64,000 nt of DNA from Ulota crispa (Eukaryota; Streptophyta; Bryopsida; Orthotrichales; Orthotrichaceae): positions 4,836,001 through 4,900,000 of the forward strand of contig OY987250.1 in assembly GCA_963920765.1 (NCBI GenBank), read 5' to 3'. Below the pieces are notes generated by a model. That model made no database searches and was not told where the DNA came from. It worked only from the letters and a program-made list of their open reading frames with translations. The position numbers and the translations under genes were made by a program. Numbering within the stretch: position 1 is the stretch's first letter; each line of letters opens with the position of its first letter. This document shows positions 9,354 to 21,333 of the stretch, piece by piece.

Positions 9354-12300
9354 CTGTTGGTGTGCATTCAGGTCTTTGATGTTGGTCAAAAATTCACTGA
9401 ATTGTTCGAAGGTAAACCGGCTCCTGCAATTTTCATGTAACAATTGTTGATTAGGTCACAAACATTTCATGGCATATTTTGTTATGCACATAACCTTTAT
9501 CAAGTATAAACAAACCACCTACACCTGCCTTACATATGTTGATTACCAAAAGCATGCATGAGTTAACGTTATTGTATGTATATAATTTAAAGGCTTATGC
9601 TATTTTTATACGAGACAATAGCAAAAAGACCAAATTTGGAAGCACGATGAATGGCTAGCATATTTTTAGTGTTGATAACCAAAAGGGTTCAAATTGAGGT
9701 ACTACTTATCCATTAAAAACCTACAAACTATTTTTTATACAATCACAATTTTTCATATTGATATGCTTTTGGAATAATTGCACTCAAAGAAGATGGACAT
9801 ACATCCCACTCTTGAGCTAATTGGAAAAAACATGTGTAGGTTTACGGAGAATTGTAAGAATGATGAGGAGGATAGCGGAATAATCAAAAGGGTTGGAGAC
9901 AATGTAGAAGAGAAGTTTGGAAGATATGAGAAAATAAATGAAGCATATATGTATGTTAATGTGCATCCTTTGTTTAAAGACAATGACGGCTATATTGTTT
10001 ATTATTGGTACGGACAATAAACAATAATGCCATGGCAAAGAAAGGAGGTTCTCTCATTGGTCATTTTAGCCTCTTACCTAGCTTGCCGGAAAAATTCTTT
10101 GCCGTCAATTCGAGGTGACTTTGCTGCAAAAGAGTTTCACATTGTTTTAATTAGGGAAGTTGTATTAGTGTAGAGACTGTTCGATGATACTGAATGATCA
10201 GCTCAATTGCAAGTATTTAAAAAAAATGTAAAGTAGAAAATGAAATAGCTAGCTTGATTCTAGTACCTGGTGACCTTGGACTATTTGATGGTGATCTAGG
10301 GGTTAGAGGACCCAATGGACTCTCCTTTGATGCTCCCTCTGTAATTGTGTCATTGATTACAATGCATTTTACAAAGAGATTCTTCATTTTCTATTATTTA
10401 CGGCATGCACATTTCAGATTAAATATATATTTATATATAATATATACACATGCACAAAAACTCATTTACATAAATCAAACAAACATGTACTACCAAATTA
10501 TGTATTGGTCCCCTATTACTTATGAAATGATCATATGTGTTAGATAGTGAAACCTTTCCTATAGAGATTTTTTTGTTGAGTAAATACACCATCAGTGAAA
10601 TAAATGTTTATTAACAAATAAAACTAGGATCTAATGAATGTGACAATATACAAGAGTTTCTTTTCTCACCTCTGAGCAAAATTTTCAAAAATTCATAGGT
10701 TACTCAAGCAATGGGTTCCCAAATATAGATCACCTGTAACTATTACGTAGGTTTTGAGGTTTCTGTTCTTAGTTTGTTCTACATTGTTCATTTGAACATT
10801 CACCATGTACACGTAGATTGATGGGTAGCAATAGCTATTAGTATTCATCTTGTAGAGAAGCAAAAATGCCTAGAAATACTTTACGGTAATGATGCAGGAT
10901 TTTGAGAGTGCCAGCCTCTGTCATTCTGCAAAAATGACATTCAACTGGGGTTTGAGGGTTGGTAATGAACATACGATTTTCAGAAGCCTCATTAGAGCCC
11001 GCAGACTTTGAAGAAGACTTTGGAGAAGGTGCCTCAGGCATCATGCATGAAAACTGTCCTTTCTCTGAATTCAGTATCATCACCAAAACGGTCAAATTTC
11101 AGAAAGATTCAAAAAATAGGAATAACAGATGCATGAAATGCACCATGCCAGAGACATAATTGCAATGTAAGCCTGCATTACACAAAACAATGAAACACTA
11201 CTTGTTTTCAGTAAAAATTGGCTATTCAAGGTAAGGGGCTGTAAACTGTCCTTATTTACAACTTATACACATTTTCAAGATAAAAGAGTTGGTTTTTGTA
11301 GATAAAGACAGTTTAAGGACCCTAGTTGTTTTGGGGACCTACTTCCTTAAATTGTTGCATGTTTGGCATGTACATCCAAATCCAACAGTGACCCTAAAAC
11401 CAACACTAAGTACCATGGTTATACATTTTAGGGACCTTAAATATGTGCTAGTGGTTCGTAGTGTTGGTTTTGCGTACACACACCATATACTATTCAAGAT
11501 TAAGCTCTGTTCCAACCAGGAGCCCACCCAACTTTGTTGAAATTGGTGTGACATCATGCCCTATTTCAACAGAGTTAGGTGGATTCCCTCGTAGAAATGT
11601 CACATGGTTTCCAACCAATGACACTTTGTGAATGCAATTGTTGCTCATGCCATCATATTTATCAAAATCTCTTCTCAGTGCTGTAGATTTCTCAATGTAG
11701 TTAAACAGAAATGCCGACCTATTATGCAGGGAACTTACAATTACACTGTCTCTAAGAGATTTGATATGCTTCAGAATCTGATAGAAGGATTTCATTTATA
11801 AACCTTTCGGAAAGGAATATGTACGAGGAAATCTAAAACAATGTGATGAAAGGAATGAGAAACTGCGAATTGAGCCAGGGCGAGTAGAAGTCTTACGTTT
11901 CCTTGTAGTTGGTGTGGGAGGTACTGTGCTCTTCGACATTGGAGACGCTGGAAGGCTTTCACAGGGAGTTGCTCTTGGTGTTGCTGTTGCTGATCCTGAT
12001 GAAGATGCTGCTGATATTTTGCTGTCCCCCTGGAGTTACCAATGAAAAAAATTACACCTCCACTGTGCCTTCGCAAATATTCAAGTTTGGTGATTCTCTA
12101 CTACACGTTAGATTGTTGGCATGCCCGTCGGTGAAATGAGGATTTCGAGTACAAAAACACGTCTAAAATCTGTGATGTGACTGAATGTTTAAAAAACTAT
12201 ACAGACATAAAAACATTCTCAAATATTTGACATCAAGCAGACGGCTAATCAGACGGGCTTGTCAGGACAGGCGGCTTGGTGTTCGATCTGACAACCATGC

Positions 12301-13789
12301 TACACGCGTACATATATGGGATAGAGAATGACCTAAACCAGAGCTGGAAAAGGAAATAAAAACTACGTTCACTCAGAACTGGCTCTTACCGCATCGTCAC
12401 CGCATTCTGTGCTTGACTCCAATGATTTCATCAACGCCCTCTTGAAGTCGTCCAACTGTTGCACACATTTGCCATTGCCGAAATCAAATGGAACTCCATT
12501 AAATTTAACAATGCTGACCTTATACACCAATCACAGAATAAAACTAAGAGAATACAAGCAATGAAAAAGCAAACTCTACCTTTGAAACTTGGCATATGAG
12601 CTTCTTCACTTGACCTGTAAGTGTATTCTTGTCGTCGATCAATTTGGCCTGCAGCAAGACAAAGATGTAACATCAACGATTCACCCACTCATGTAGACTC
12701 ATCAGCCACTCGCCTGAAATTCAGGAGCATTTGTGCAACATTTGACGAACTTACAAGTCTGCTGAATGAAAGAGATATGGTGCCTATTTTTCACTATTCA
12801 AAATATTCTTTAGCACTACAACTAGAGCCTCTTCTAAAATTTGGCAAATACGAGGGTACCAGTGTAAAAGTTAAATATGACAGATTATATTTCAAATCCC
12901 TTCCTGTTCAAGCGTACACTCGAATCTCTTTAATATGGCCTTTACAGCAACACTTTGGAATATCCTCCACGTTTGTTACACTATCGTGGCTGGGGTTAGA
13001 TGACATACCGTATGGTGGAACCAGAGAGGCAAAATCCCATGATTTTTACAAACCATGGTAAGAGCAGGGTAAGAGTAATAATTTGCCCCCTATTTTGGTA
13101 TTGTTCAATGGTATCCTCCTCCGGGGTTCTATCTTAAACCAGGGTCTCTGAATCCGAATCTGAATTCGGAATTCCCAAATTCATTCAGGACAATCTCCTG
13201 ATGGTATATATCTAAACACTCACATTTTCTGGCAAGTGAAAAATCTGAAATTTTCTACTCTGGCCCTACATAACGGCATGCCATCTAACCTCAGCCCACT
13301 ATCATGGCACAAATTCAGACTAGGTCCTGAGCAATTTTGGGGGCTCCCAGGGAGTCAGATTACAGAGGTCAAGATGTGGATGTGTACTTGCAAATCCAGG
13401 TACAAGTGTAAGTAAATCCATCATTCCAGCAAAGATAATATCAAGCTTGTTAAAGAATGTTTTGTAGTAAAAAGAAAGCAGGAACAGCATGGAAACAGTA
13501 GCTGTGATTGAGTGAGTACCTGTCCATCCAAAGCAACAGCGAGCTTGGCTGTAGTTTCAGCCAACGCAGTTTCAGCACCAACAACACGAGCCTGGAGACC
13601 ATTAATAGCGGCGTCCTTCTCAGCGACTCTTTGTCTCAAACTCAACGTCTCAATCTCTAGTTTCGCAACGCGGCCAGACACAGCAATCTGGGTGATTTGC
13701 TGGGCGACTACCAATTGCTGGTCAGGATCCTTGGGCAAAGCAGCGAAGACTTCCTTGGGAAGCTGATTCTCACTTGAACCCTTCCCCAT
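9354..13789 (-). CDS. At4g15545-like coiled-coil protein, seven exons, 3' end missing
   Basis: Minus-strand exons: 13789-13520, 12648-12580, 12455-12390, 12029-11897, 11064-10885 (less certain), 10123-10078 and 9423-9354. Phases agree at every joint. Exon 1 starts MGKGSS and has the LPKEVFAALPKDP motif, then a heptad-rich coiled coil (about residues 25-135) that continues as KLIDDKNTL and LDDFKRALMKSL. A Ser/Pro-rich linker follows, then the conserved DGKEFFRQAR and RFTFEQFSEFL..IKDLNAH block. This order is that of the plant uncharacterised protein At4g15545 family, whose biochemical role I do not know. The last donor is GC (CAG|GCAAAG), and the usual C-terminal exon (EETL..AEEIFG) was not found, so the gene is partial or broken. 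Exon 5 is phase-neutral and could be skipped. An upstream in-frame ATG exists at 13816, but the family start is at 13789. Confidence 0.8.
13070..13230. mobile_element. Diverged fragment of the family C inverted-repeat element
   Basis: Intron 1 of the At4g15545-like gene holds GTATTGTTCAAT followed by AATCCGAATCTGAATTC. This matches one arm of the elements at 19178-19588 and 34126-34528. Only about one arm remains. Confidence 0.45.
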
Positions 13790-14984
13790 GACTTCCTTAA
13801 TATTCTGACACTGCAAAACTCCCCTTCCGCTCCAACAATAGAACTATCAGAGTGCACGAATTGCCTTCTGCAAGAAAAAGAAATTCTCAAACGAGACTTC
13901 ACAGCACGGTTCCATGCAAGGACAAGTATCTCCCATGAAAAAATTAGGGACTGAAAAGAAAGAAGAGAGTTTCGGTATTGTGACTTCACTAACGTACATG
14001 AATCTCCTGCACTCCAAACGCAGAAATCACTTAATCATTCAGTTCTCTCTTTCATGGATGTCAAGGTCAGCAAGCTGACCCTGCGGGTCCGTCTCCGTGG
14101 AGGCCCCTGCTCTCTGAAAATGGCAGTGCCTCGGTGAAGTTTTGGCATCATGCGACCATTCAATAACCGTTACATGCCGATGAAACCGCTTCTCCTTAAA
14201 TCACATGTCACACGAACTCATGTTTCAGTTACAGGCCCCTTAATTAACAGCACTCTGATTCCCCATTACAATCAGGTTTAGGTTTAGAGATCTCACGCCA
14301 TTGGACTAATATCACCGACTTCGTGTTAATGCATTCACTTCGTGATTTAATGCAATATATTAACATTAGGAAAAGTAAACAAGCAGCTACGCTACGAGAT
14401 GCTCTGTTTCTGTACCAGTGGCTCGGTTTCGGTTTCTGAGTGAGGTAAGCTTCACTTCCTCAAGGTAGCTTAGCCTCCTCCCCTGCAGTTCAGAGTCAAT
14501 ACATACAAGCTCAAGTTCTCCTACTTTTGCGCCGTTACGATTACAAACAAATTGTCTCAAAAGACAAACTGGATTCAGGATAACGTACATCCAAAAAAGA
14601 AAGATGCAACCAACAAACCCTGATTATTGTAGTTTCGATACAACTAAACCATGCGTGAGAGGGCGAACATTAGTAGAAACTGCTCCAATAGCTGCTGCAC
14701 AATTCACGGCCTCCAAAAGGACGTTAGTGATATGCCGCATCCTTCTGTACCTGACTGAATCGCCTCGGAGCCAGGGATTCCAATTGAGATGTTCCGAATT
14801 AGGTCAAGTGTGCTAAAAACACTGCTAAACCTGCTAAACTTGCTGAACATTCAAGATTAATACTACGAAATTTACGTTGCTTTTGTAGTAATAAAAACCT
14901 GGTCCAAGTTTTGCTGAATATGGCCATATTTTTGCACATTGCTCGGAGCACGCCAAGGGCAAAGATTGATACAACCGCCGCCCT
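13790..14984. other. 5' flank of the At4g15545-like gene and space to the TMEM256-like gene
   Basis: Presumed promoter and leader of the minus-strand gene at its right edge. Short ORFs on both strands (for example 14387-14590 and 14604-14816) show no recognisable motif. No TATA position can be assigned with confidence. Confidence 0.35.
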
Positions 14985-15114
14985 AAGGGTATGTTCACAC
15001 TTGGTGTTAAGAGTGGTAGAAGCGAAGGAAAATTAGATGCAATTGGATACACCTTTAGACTGCATTCATATTGCTAACACCTCTCCTAACACCAAGTGTG
15101 TACATACCACAAGA
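14985..15114. mobile_element. Small foldback element of about 130 bp
   Basis: GGGTATGTTCACACTTGGTG at 14987 is matched by the inverse, CACCAAGTGTGTACATACC, ending near 15111. This is a short miniature element; its superfamily is not clear. Confidence 0.6.
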
Positions 15115-15704
15115 CTCCTTGGCTTTGTTTGCACAAAATCACCCTCAACGTCAAAATGAAGAGTTGGATTTTGAAATCTTTAATACTTTCACTATATCAT
15201 TGAGAACATGCTTAGAATGAACAAATGATAAGTTTGACAATTTCAAGGTAGGAGTAACACATGTAAAGAGGTAATGGGGTTTCCACATTGACCTTTGGAA
15301 AACGGAATGATTAGAAGCAACTCCTAATGATTCTACAAATTTCAGAGCAGGACAACCACATTCACTTGTAGCAGGTCATTTACAAACGCCATGACACATT
15401 AACCCAAACGACAAGATATATTCAGAAGACCCTGCAGGGTCTCATCCACCCACTCTGTGCAAGTGCACAATCGCAGGCACAATTCCATGAGGAAGGAAAT
15501 CGAGCAATGAACAACAGTCGGTGAAATTCTGGTGCTACATAGCCAGAAGTACAATACTTTCAGCGACTTGAGATAAATACAGCAGATGTTTATTCATGAT
15601 TCACTACTTCGACATTGCTGCGTCATATGTACAATCTAAAGGAACGACAAGCGTCCGTAAGTTTCAGCTTCTGAACATGAAAACTTACATGACTCTATAT
15701 ACAC

Positions 15705-18101
15705 TCAAAAGAGCAGAGAAGCCCAAGCCGCAATAAATGCCATACCCCCAAAAGGAGCTGGCTTACCCAGTTTGCGATCTTCAGTCTTTGCCACGACGTA
15801 CAACCTGAAAAGTTGAAGTGACTCTCGTTAGAACCTCGCAAATAACTCCAATTTCCCGACATAATGCAAGTTTTAACATGTATGCGAGCAAGAGCACCAA
15901 AGAGGACCATTAAACTTCCACAACACGAAGAAAAAACAGCTTCAACAGCAGAGACCACTCTCCGTGAGGGGAAAACATGTCAGACGTTTATTAGACTCCT
16001 GCTTGACCCAAACATCCCGCAAATTAGGTACTGGAAAAAGTTGCATACGTCCCCGAGAAGGCGACAATCCCAAACGTGAGAAGACTTCCAAACTGCATAA
16101 TTCCAAAATAAGTTATCAGTAATGAATCCAGCTCCTCAATAAGAATTCAATAACAAAAACAAACTCCGGGTGGCGGTATTCGCCATTGTTGGACAGAGTA
16201 TGCAGTGTAGGCATGAGCTATACAGCACACCCAAAAAATAATCTGCCTCACACATCAAAAGGTTTAGCCAAGCAACATGCAAAGCGCAGTCTAAGGTAGT
16301 TTCAGGAAAAGTCATCTCATGATACTTCTCCATTTCATACATAAGTCTAAGAACCTACCAGATTGGGCCGTTTAGTCAGAGGTGCAGCGAGAAGGGCGGA
16401 CGTATGGACGAGGTGGTAGAGGTTTCCTGTCTGCCACACCTGTCATAACCAAAGCCTACAAATCATAAGCTGGCCGTAGCAAAGCAGCACGGACAACCAT
16501 TACACACTATGCTCCAAGTATGAAGAAGATTAATGAGACGCAATTTGAAATCTCTCCAAGAGGCTAATAATTTGAGACAACAATCTGTGGTTTAGAATTA
16601 CGTGGAACCAATCTTAGAAAAGAACAACAAAATTGTGCAGCAGATGAAATTGCAAACCATATATACTCCGACGAATCCTACTTCGCATTTCCTACATTGG
16701 AGGGTGACAACGCTGGCTTGCACATAAAGACGAATCCGAAATCATGCTCCACAATTTTAATACATTGACTAAGGAGACTCGCGTCAAGCTCAATTTCATA
16801 AAAAATCCGCAAGTCGCGGACCAGAAATTTCAAAATCTGACAGCTCCTATTGCTACTGCTAAGTCCATACTCGTGTCTCCCTGCAAAAGCCGTAAAAAAA
16901 CCTAACCTCGAATAACTTCGGATTTGAGACCAACGAGCGAATTCATTCCTGATCGAAAAGTTGTGAAGACTTCGAATCCATGAACTCTTTCAATACAACC
17001 TATTCTAAAACAACATTTAAAAAAAATCCTACACACTTGCTACACTACCATCAACAGTAAGGTAGGAGGCTGAAATTCCGTTCGGTCATTTTGAACACCT
17101 AGAGCCTCCAAAAACAATGCACGGAGATTCTTAAATGGGTCACATTTTCTAAATTGCATTTATGCATGCACAGTTTTAAGAACTTAAGAGAATGACATAA
17201 GCTATTGCTTGTTGTGCTTATTAGTCATAATTGTGTTGAGATTTGTATTTCAGTAAAATACAGATATATGTTGTACTAAAATGAACTAAAATGTGATTTC
17301 CATCATAATTTGAGTATAAGAATATGTAATGTGTGCTTGCATGCTTTAAAGGACTTAATTGAACAGTTTTGATTTTGTAGTGGTTGATTTTTGGACTTAT
17401 GTGCTACATTTACAAGCCACCTTTGAATCGTGAATGCTAGAGCCTATGATCATATGCACCTCTTGCTTTGATCATATGTACCTCCTGCTTTGATCATATG
17501 CACCTCTTTATCAATAATTCATACCAAAAAAAATCAATTTAAACGGCCATAGAACTATTTGTTCTTTGATTTTCTACCAAAATATTTCCAGATTGCTAAA
17601 CTGCCCTGGTTTTTGCACAGAGCCCACCTTTCCCTTGGATGGTCGGTTCATGAGCCTCCTACCTTAGCACGTTTGATACACATTCAGATTTTAACACAGT
17701 TATTATGTTTGAGACCTCAGGCAAGCGAAGAAAAAGAGGTCAGGTTGTACTGCTTGAAGACAAGAATATAAATCGGAAAATTTGACTTACAGTTTTGTAG
17801 AGAGGATCTTTTGGTTTCAATCCATGTGACCCGTACGTGCCTGCGGCTATAGCTACAACACCTGTACATGCTCAAACCACTTCAGCTCAAGAGAGAAAAT
17901 TTTCAAATTACTTACATTCCGAACTGGTCGATTTACAAGAATTCCTGAAGATCGGAGAGAACATAGAAAATCAAACATTATATATATATATATATATATA
18001 GAAACGTTAGAAAACACAGAATGATTTCATTGTTCAGTTGCACGAATGTTAAGTTACTTACCCGAGAGAGCCGCAACTTTGTGCCAAACGCAGGACGCCA
18101 T
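15705..18101 (-). CDS. TMEM256-like small membrane protein (DUF423/UPF0382 family), complete
   Basis: Five minus-strand exons: 18101-18062, 17861-17791, 16439-16359, 16092-16049 and 15804-15705. They total 336 bases, giving 111 residues plus TGA. All introns are GT-AG and the phases agree. The family landmarks are in order: HKVAALSG near the N-terminus, TYGSHGLKPKDP, VWQTGNLYHLVHT, the hydrophobic FGSLLTFGIVAFSGT, and the C-terminal PFGGMAFIAAWASLLF. The protein is hydrophobic with three to four membrane segments. The family is widespread in bacteria and eukaryotes and its function is not established. The intact frame, full length and consistent splicing say the gene is functional. A GGTAAGC in exon 5 looks like a donor, but reading through it gives the conserved C-terminus, so it is not used. 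Confidence 0.92.
17448..17512. repeat. Three-copy 22-bp minisatellite
   Basis: GATCATATGCACCTCTTGCT recurs three times with one or two substitutions. It lies in intron 2 of the TMEM256-like gene (17790-16440 on the minus strand). Confidence 0.75.
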
Positions 18102-18257
18102 AATGATCAATTGTGTCGCCAATCCAAGCTGCGGTGTAAATACAGGATTGGAGATTTGGAGTCGAGCGATTGGGCACCTCAGAATCGTCAGGTTCTAGAA
18201 AGATCCATCACCAAACCCTAAACCCCGGAGTGGTCCTTCGGTTTTACTTTCCATGTA

Positions 18258-19011
18258 AAGTAGGCGCACCCGTAAGCGTGGAAATAAGGGTTTTGGAGTA
18301 GGTAAAGCAATTGACTAAGTTTGAAAAAAATACTATAAGGTAGTTGGCTCTAATTGCGACCGTCACATAGTGATAGTCCATCCAAGAATGGATATGAGAT
18401 GGTTCTTGAATGGACCCTTCTTAGTCTTAAAAAAAAGGTGTATTTTATCACAAGAGTCACTCATATTCCTCTATTCATTTGATCTTTCTACAAGTTGCAA
18501 GGGGATACTTTATGGGAGACCTAGGGTCACAAATAGGTGTCTATTACATAAAAACTTTGAAAATTCATCAATAATTCAATAATGCTTCAAAAAATATGGA
18601 AAAAATTGGGTTACATTTAGCATCCATTTCTCTTTGACAGAAAATTAGACATAAAATCTTCACGTCTTGAAAAGCACATGAAGCCTTTAAAGTGACGGTT
18701 TTAGAGTGACTACCTTAAGTTAGGAAATGGAAACCTAAAATATTGGCATCAATTTCAAGGTTCCAACTGCAAACATTTGTTCACAAAGATTTTTCATAGT
18801 CCAAAATCACTAAAATTCTAGGGATCAAGTGTAAGAAATGCTAAAAACAAGGCTTGCTCGTTCTCAAATAGTGAGATGGGTACTTAAACAGTCATGGAGT
18901 CACCCACAACCATCACTTTATCACTCATAAATATCACTTAAGTACCCATAACCACCTTGACTTTGTCAGTAATGCCCATAGGGACGTCAAGCCCATGGGT
19001 GCGGCTACCTT
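18258..19011. mobile_element. Family F inverted-repeat element with a nested insertion
   Basis: Ends are AGTAGGCGCACCCGTAAGCG and, inverted, GGTGCGGCTACCTTA. Matching sequence occurs at 23915-24306 and from 63725 to the window end. Shared internal blocks include AATATTGGCATCAATTTC and TTTGTTCACAAAGATTTTTC. This copy is longer because 18337-18717 is inserted in it. It lies just upstream of the TMEM256-like gene start (18101), within its likely promoter flank. Confidence 0.65.
18337..18717. mobile_element. Miniature element nested in family F
   Basis: Left end AAGGTAGTTGGCTCTAA with CGACCGTCAC; right end GTGACGG..TTTAGAGTGACTACCTTA, its inverse with several changes. The segment is absent from the equivalent place in the copy at 63725, where the flanks are contiguous (GTAAGTTAGCAAGAGGAAAC). 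Confidence 0.55.
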
Positions 19012-19177
19012 AGCGTGCATTAAGGCACTTTTTTTTTAATCACCAGCTATTTGTTGTCCAACATCCTAAAGGGTAATAAATGGAGGGGAATTCTATTGGA
19101 TAATAAATGGAGGGGAATTGATATATGTACATGTAGAAAACAATGTTATCAAATTGAATCTTTAACATTTATTGAAA

Positions 19178-19588
19178 GGGAATTGATATGTGCACACTAG
19201 GGGTTGATATATGCAAATCCCCTAGAGTAAATTATAGAGTTCTACCATGAAAAAGATGAATTTGAGAATTTTGAATTTAGATTTGGAAGTAGAGATCATG
19301 ATTTAGTTTAGAACCACAAAAAAGTTGCAATTGAACAGCACCCAATGGAAAAGTTTAGCTAGGGGTAAAGTATTATTTTTACTTTTGTTTGTAAAACAAG
19401 TTAAGCTTTTTCATTGGGTATTGTTCAATTACAAATTTTATTATGGTTCTAGACTAAATAAGGGTCTCTCAATCCAAAGCTAAATTCAAAATTCTCAAAT
19501 TTAGCTTTTTAATGGTAGAATTGTATAATTTACCGAGCAGGGAGGTGTGCATATATATCAAACCTCCGGTGTGCACAAATCAATTCCC
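19178..19588. mobile_element. Family C inverted-repeat element
   Basis: Ends GGGAATTGATATGTGCACAC and inverse GTGCACAAATCAATTCCC. The arms are complementary over most of the 411 bp, for example ACCCAATGGAAAAGTTTAGC against AAGCTTTTTCATTGGGT. Other copies are at 34126-34528 and in the core of 7935-8745. Confidence 0.75.
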
Positions 19589-19690
19589 GTTATTAAAATG
19601 AATATTTCACATTTGTTGACATCATTGATATGATGTTTTAGTATGTACTCATCATTTGATTGACAAAAAGCAATGAACCTATTGAATCAA

Positions 19691-20398
19691 GGGAAAGTTT
19701 GATGGATACCCTTGAAGTTTGTTATATTTGTATAAATGCTTTTGGTTTTTTAGAAACTTCACAAATATCCTTAAATCATAATTTTCACATGTTTGTTTTG
19801 TTGCGCAAGCCACTTTCTTCTTTATTTGTGCATAAGCTTTGCATGTGCACAAAGGGAGAAGGAAGTGATGTGCACAATTTAACAAATGTGTGAAGTTTAT
19901 GATCCAAAGGTACATGTGCAATTTCTGAAAAACCAAAAGCATCTATACATATAGGAAATTGCTAAAGCCACACCCAAAATTGTCAACGTCACACCTCAAG
20001 GTGTGCTTTGAGCATAAAATGTGAGAAGTGAATGCTATTTTTTAAATTTTGGATCAAAAAATTTGTTTCACCTCTATCATTCTAAGGCTATATTTAATTT
20101 TTTTTGGAGGTGCTTGAATTTGAAACTAAAAATATAGGACATTTGATTTACTTAAAGCAAAAATACATTAAAAGGCGCAATAAATTTTCAATCAAATTTG
20201 TCTTTGTTCTTCTTTCTTTTAGGGAGGTAATAATGTTGTGATTAAATAAATCATATGATCCACTTGAATAAAAAATATAACATTAAATTCTCAGATTACA
20301 TGCTCACAAAGGTGTGATACATGTTAGCAATTTTGGGTGCGACTTTAGCTATCTCCTACAAATATTGCAAACTTCAAAGATATCCATCAAAAAAATCC
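19691..20398. mobile_element. Family A inverted-repeat element, split by a family B insertion
   Basis: The left end GGGAAAGTTTGATGGATACC pairs with the right end TATCCATCAAAAAAATCC. Its relative at 43212-43533 is uninterrupted. The right arm is broken at 19953 by the element 19954-20356, after which the arm resumes with AATATTGCAAACTTC. Confidence 0.7.
19954..20356. mobile_element. Family B miniature element with TA target duplication
   Basis: Ends GGAAATTGCTAAAGCCACAC and, inverted, GGGTGCGACTTTAGCTATCTCC, flanked by TA on both sides (19952-19953, 20357-20358). It is a second copy of the 407-bp element at 45928-46334. The TA duplication suggests a Tc1/mariner (Stowaway-like) origin. Confidence 0.7.
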
Positions 20399-20479
20399 TT
20401 GAATCAACACTAAAAACTACATGTAGTTAGTGAGATTTAAATTATGTATAATCAGATAATTGGTAAGGCTTTTTTTTGT

Positions 20480-20620
20480 TTGGGTGGATTATTTTTTTTT
20501 GAAAGAGGGGGGAGGGGCTGGCATAGGGAGTATCTTCACCAAGGGGGCTTCCTTACCTGTATCTAGATGGAATTCATCCGGATAGGGAAGAACCTCCACC
20601 AAGAGTCTCTACCAGGGCTC
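20480..20620. repeat. Dispersed repeat G (CCAAGGGGGCTTCC type)
   Basis: Contains TATCTTCACCAAGGGGGCTTCC and GGATAGGGAAGAACCTCC. Related segments are at 22365-22455, 23640-23720 and 24315-24400. Probably arms of a larger element whose borders I could not set. Confidence 0.45.
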
Positions 20621-21333
20621 GTAAATTCATTTTTCATTTTTAGCTCCATTTGTTAAAATCATAGATTGTAGGTCAAAAAAATTGCTACCTACCTTATATT
20701 TTGTAGAGGGCAAGTTGCAATAGTTTGGCTTTTTGGTTAGGATTTTAGCTAATTTTTTTCCTTGGCTAGACACTTTCAGCTACATGTCTTGCAATTTATT
20801 GAGATATAAATGGCAACTATCAAGTTCTTTGTTTTATATATTCTCCAACTATGTGAATTGGTGATGTATAAAATCCATCTTCCATAGTTTTTTTATTTTT
20901 TTAGTTATCATGTTGAACTTGGACATTTGCAAAGTGTAAACTAATAATGTAAATTGAAACTACATAGCTCAACAATGGCAATACAACAAAAATGGAAGCA
21001 AATGTAAATTTATTATGCAAATGATAGCTTCTAACATTAGTAATTCTCCAAGGATTGATTTCATCTCACATCCCCAATGTTTGTGTATACAAATGATATG
21101 ATGCCAAATCTGCAATTCCCTTGCTTTTGCAAAAACAAATAGGGTAGAAACTCATGAAGCAATAGGGTCCAATAAAGTCGCAATTTTGATGAAGTTGACA
21201 ATTGCAATTGCTATCAAGAGTTACCAAAATGAATACCCACATTCTATCCTTGTGATCCTACCAAGGGCAAAGTGGCACCCGACTCCTAGCTTGAATGCAA
21301 AGTGGGGGGAAATCAAATGTGATTCTTGACTAC
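20621..21333. other. Unassigned AT-rich stretch
   Basis: No gene or clear inverted repeat seen. Confidence 0.4.

Noticed and set aside
9778-10020. 80-codon plus-strand ORF with its own antisense shadows
   Set aside because: Lies in an intron of the minus-strand gene, has no recognised motif and no supporting splice or leader signals.
11490-11795. 101-codon minus-strand ORF
   Set aside because: Sits in the intron between exons 4 and 5 of the At4g15545-like gene and includes part of a small inverted repeat (CCACCCAACTTTGTTGAAAT and its inverse). No protein motif.
15751-15757. GGTAAGC in the last TMEM256-like exon as a splice donor
   Set aside because: Reading through it yields the conserved family C-terminus and a stop at 15705.
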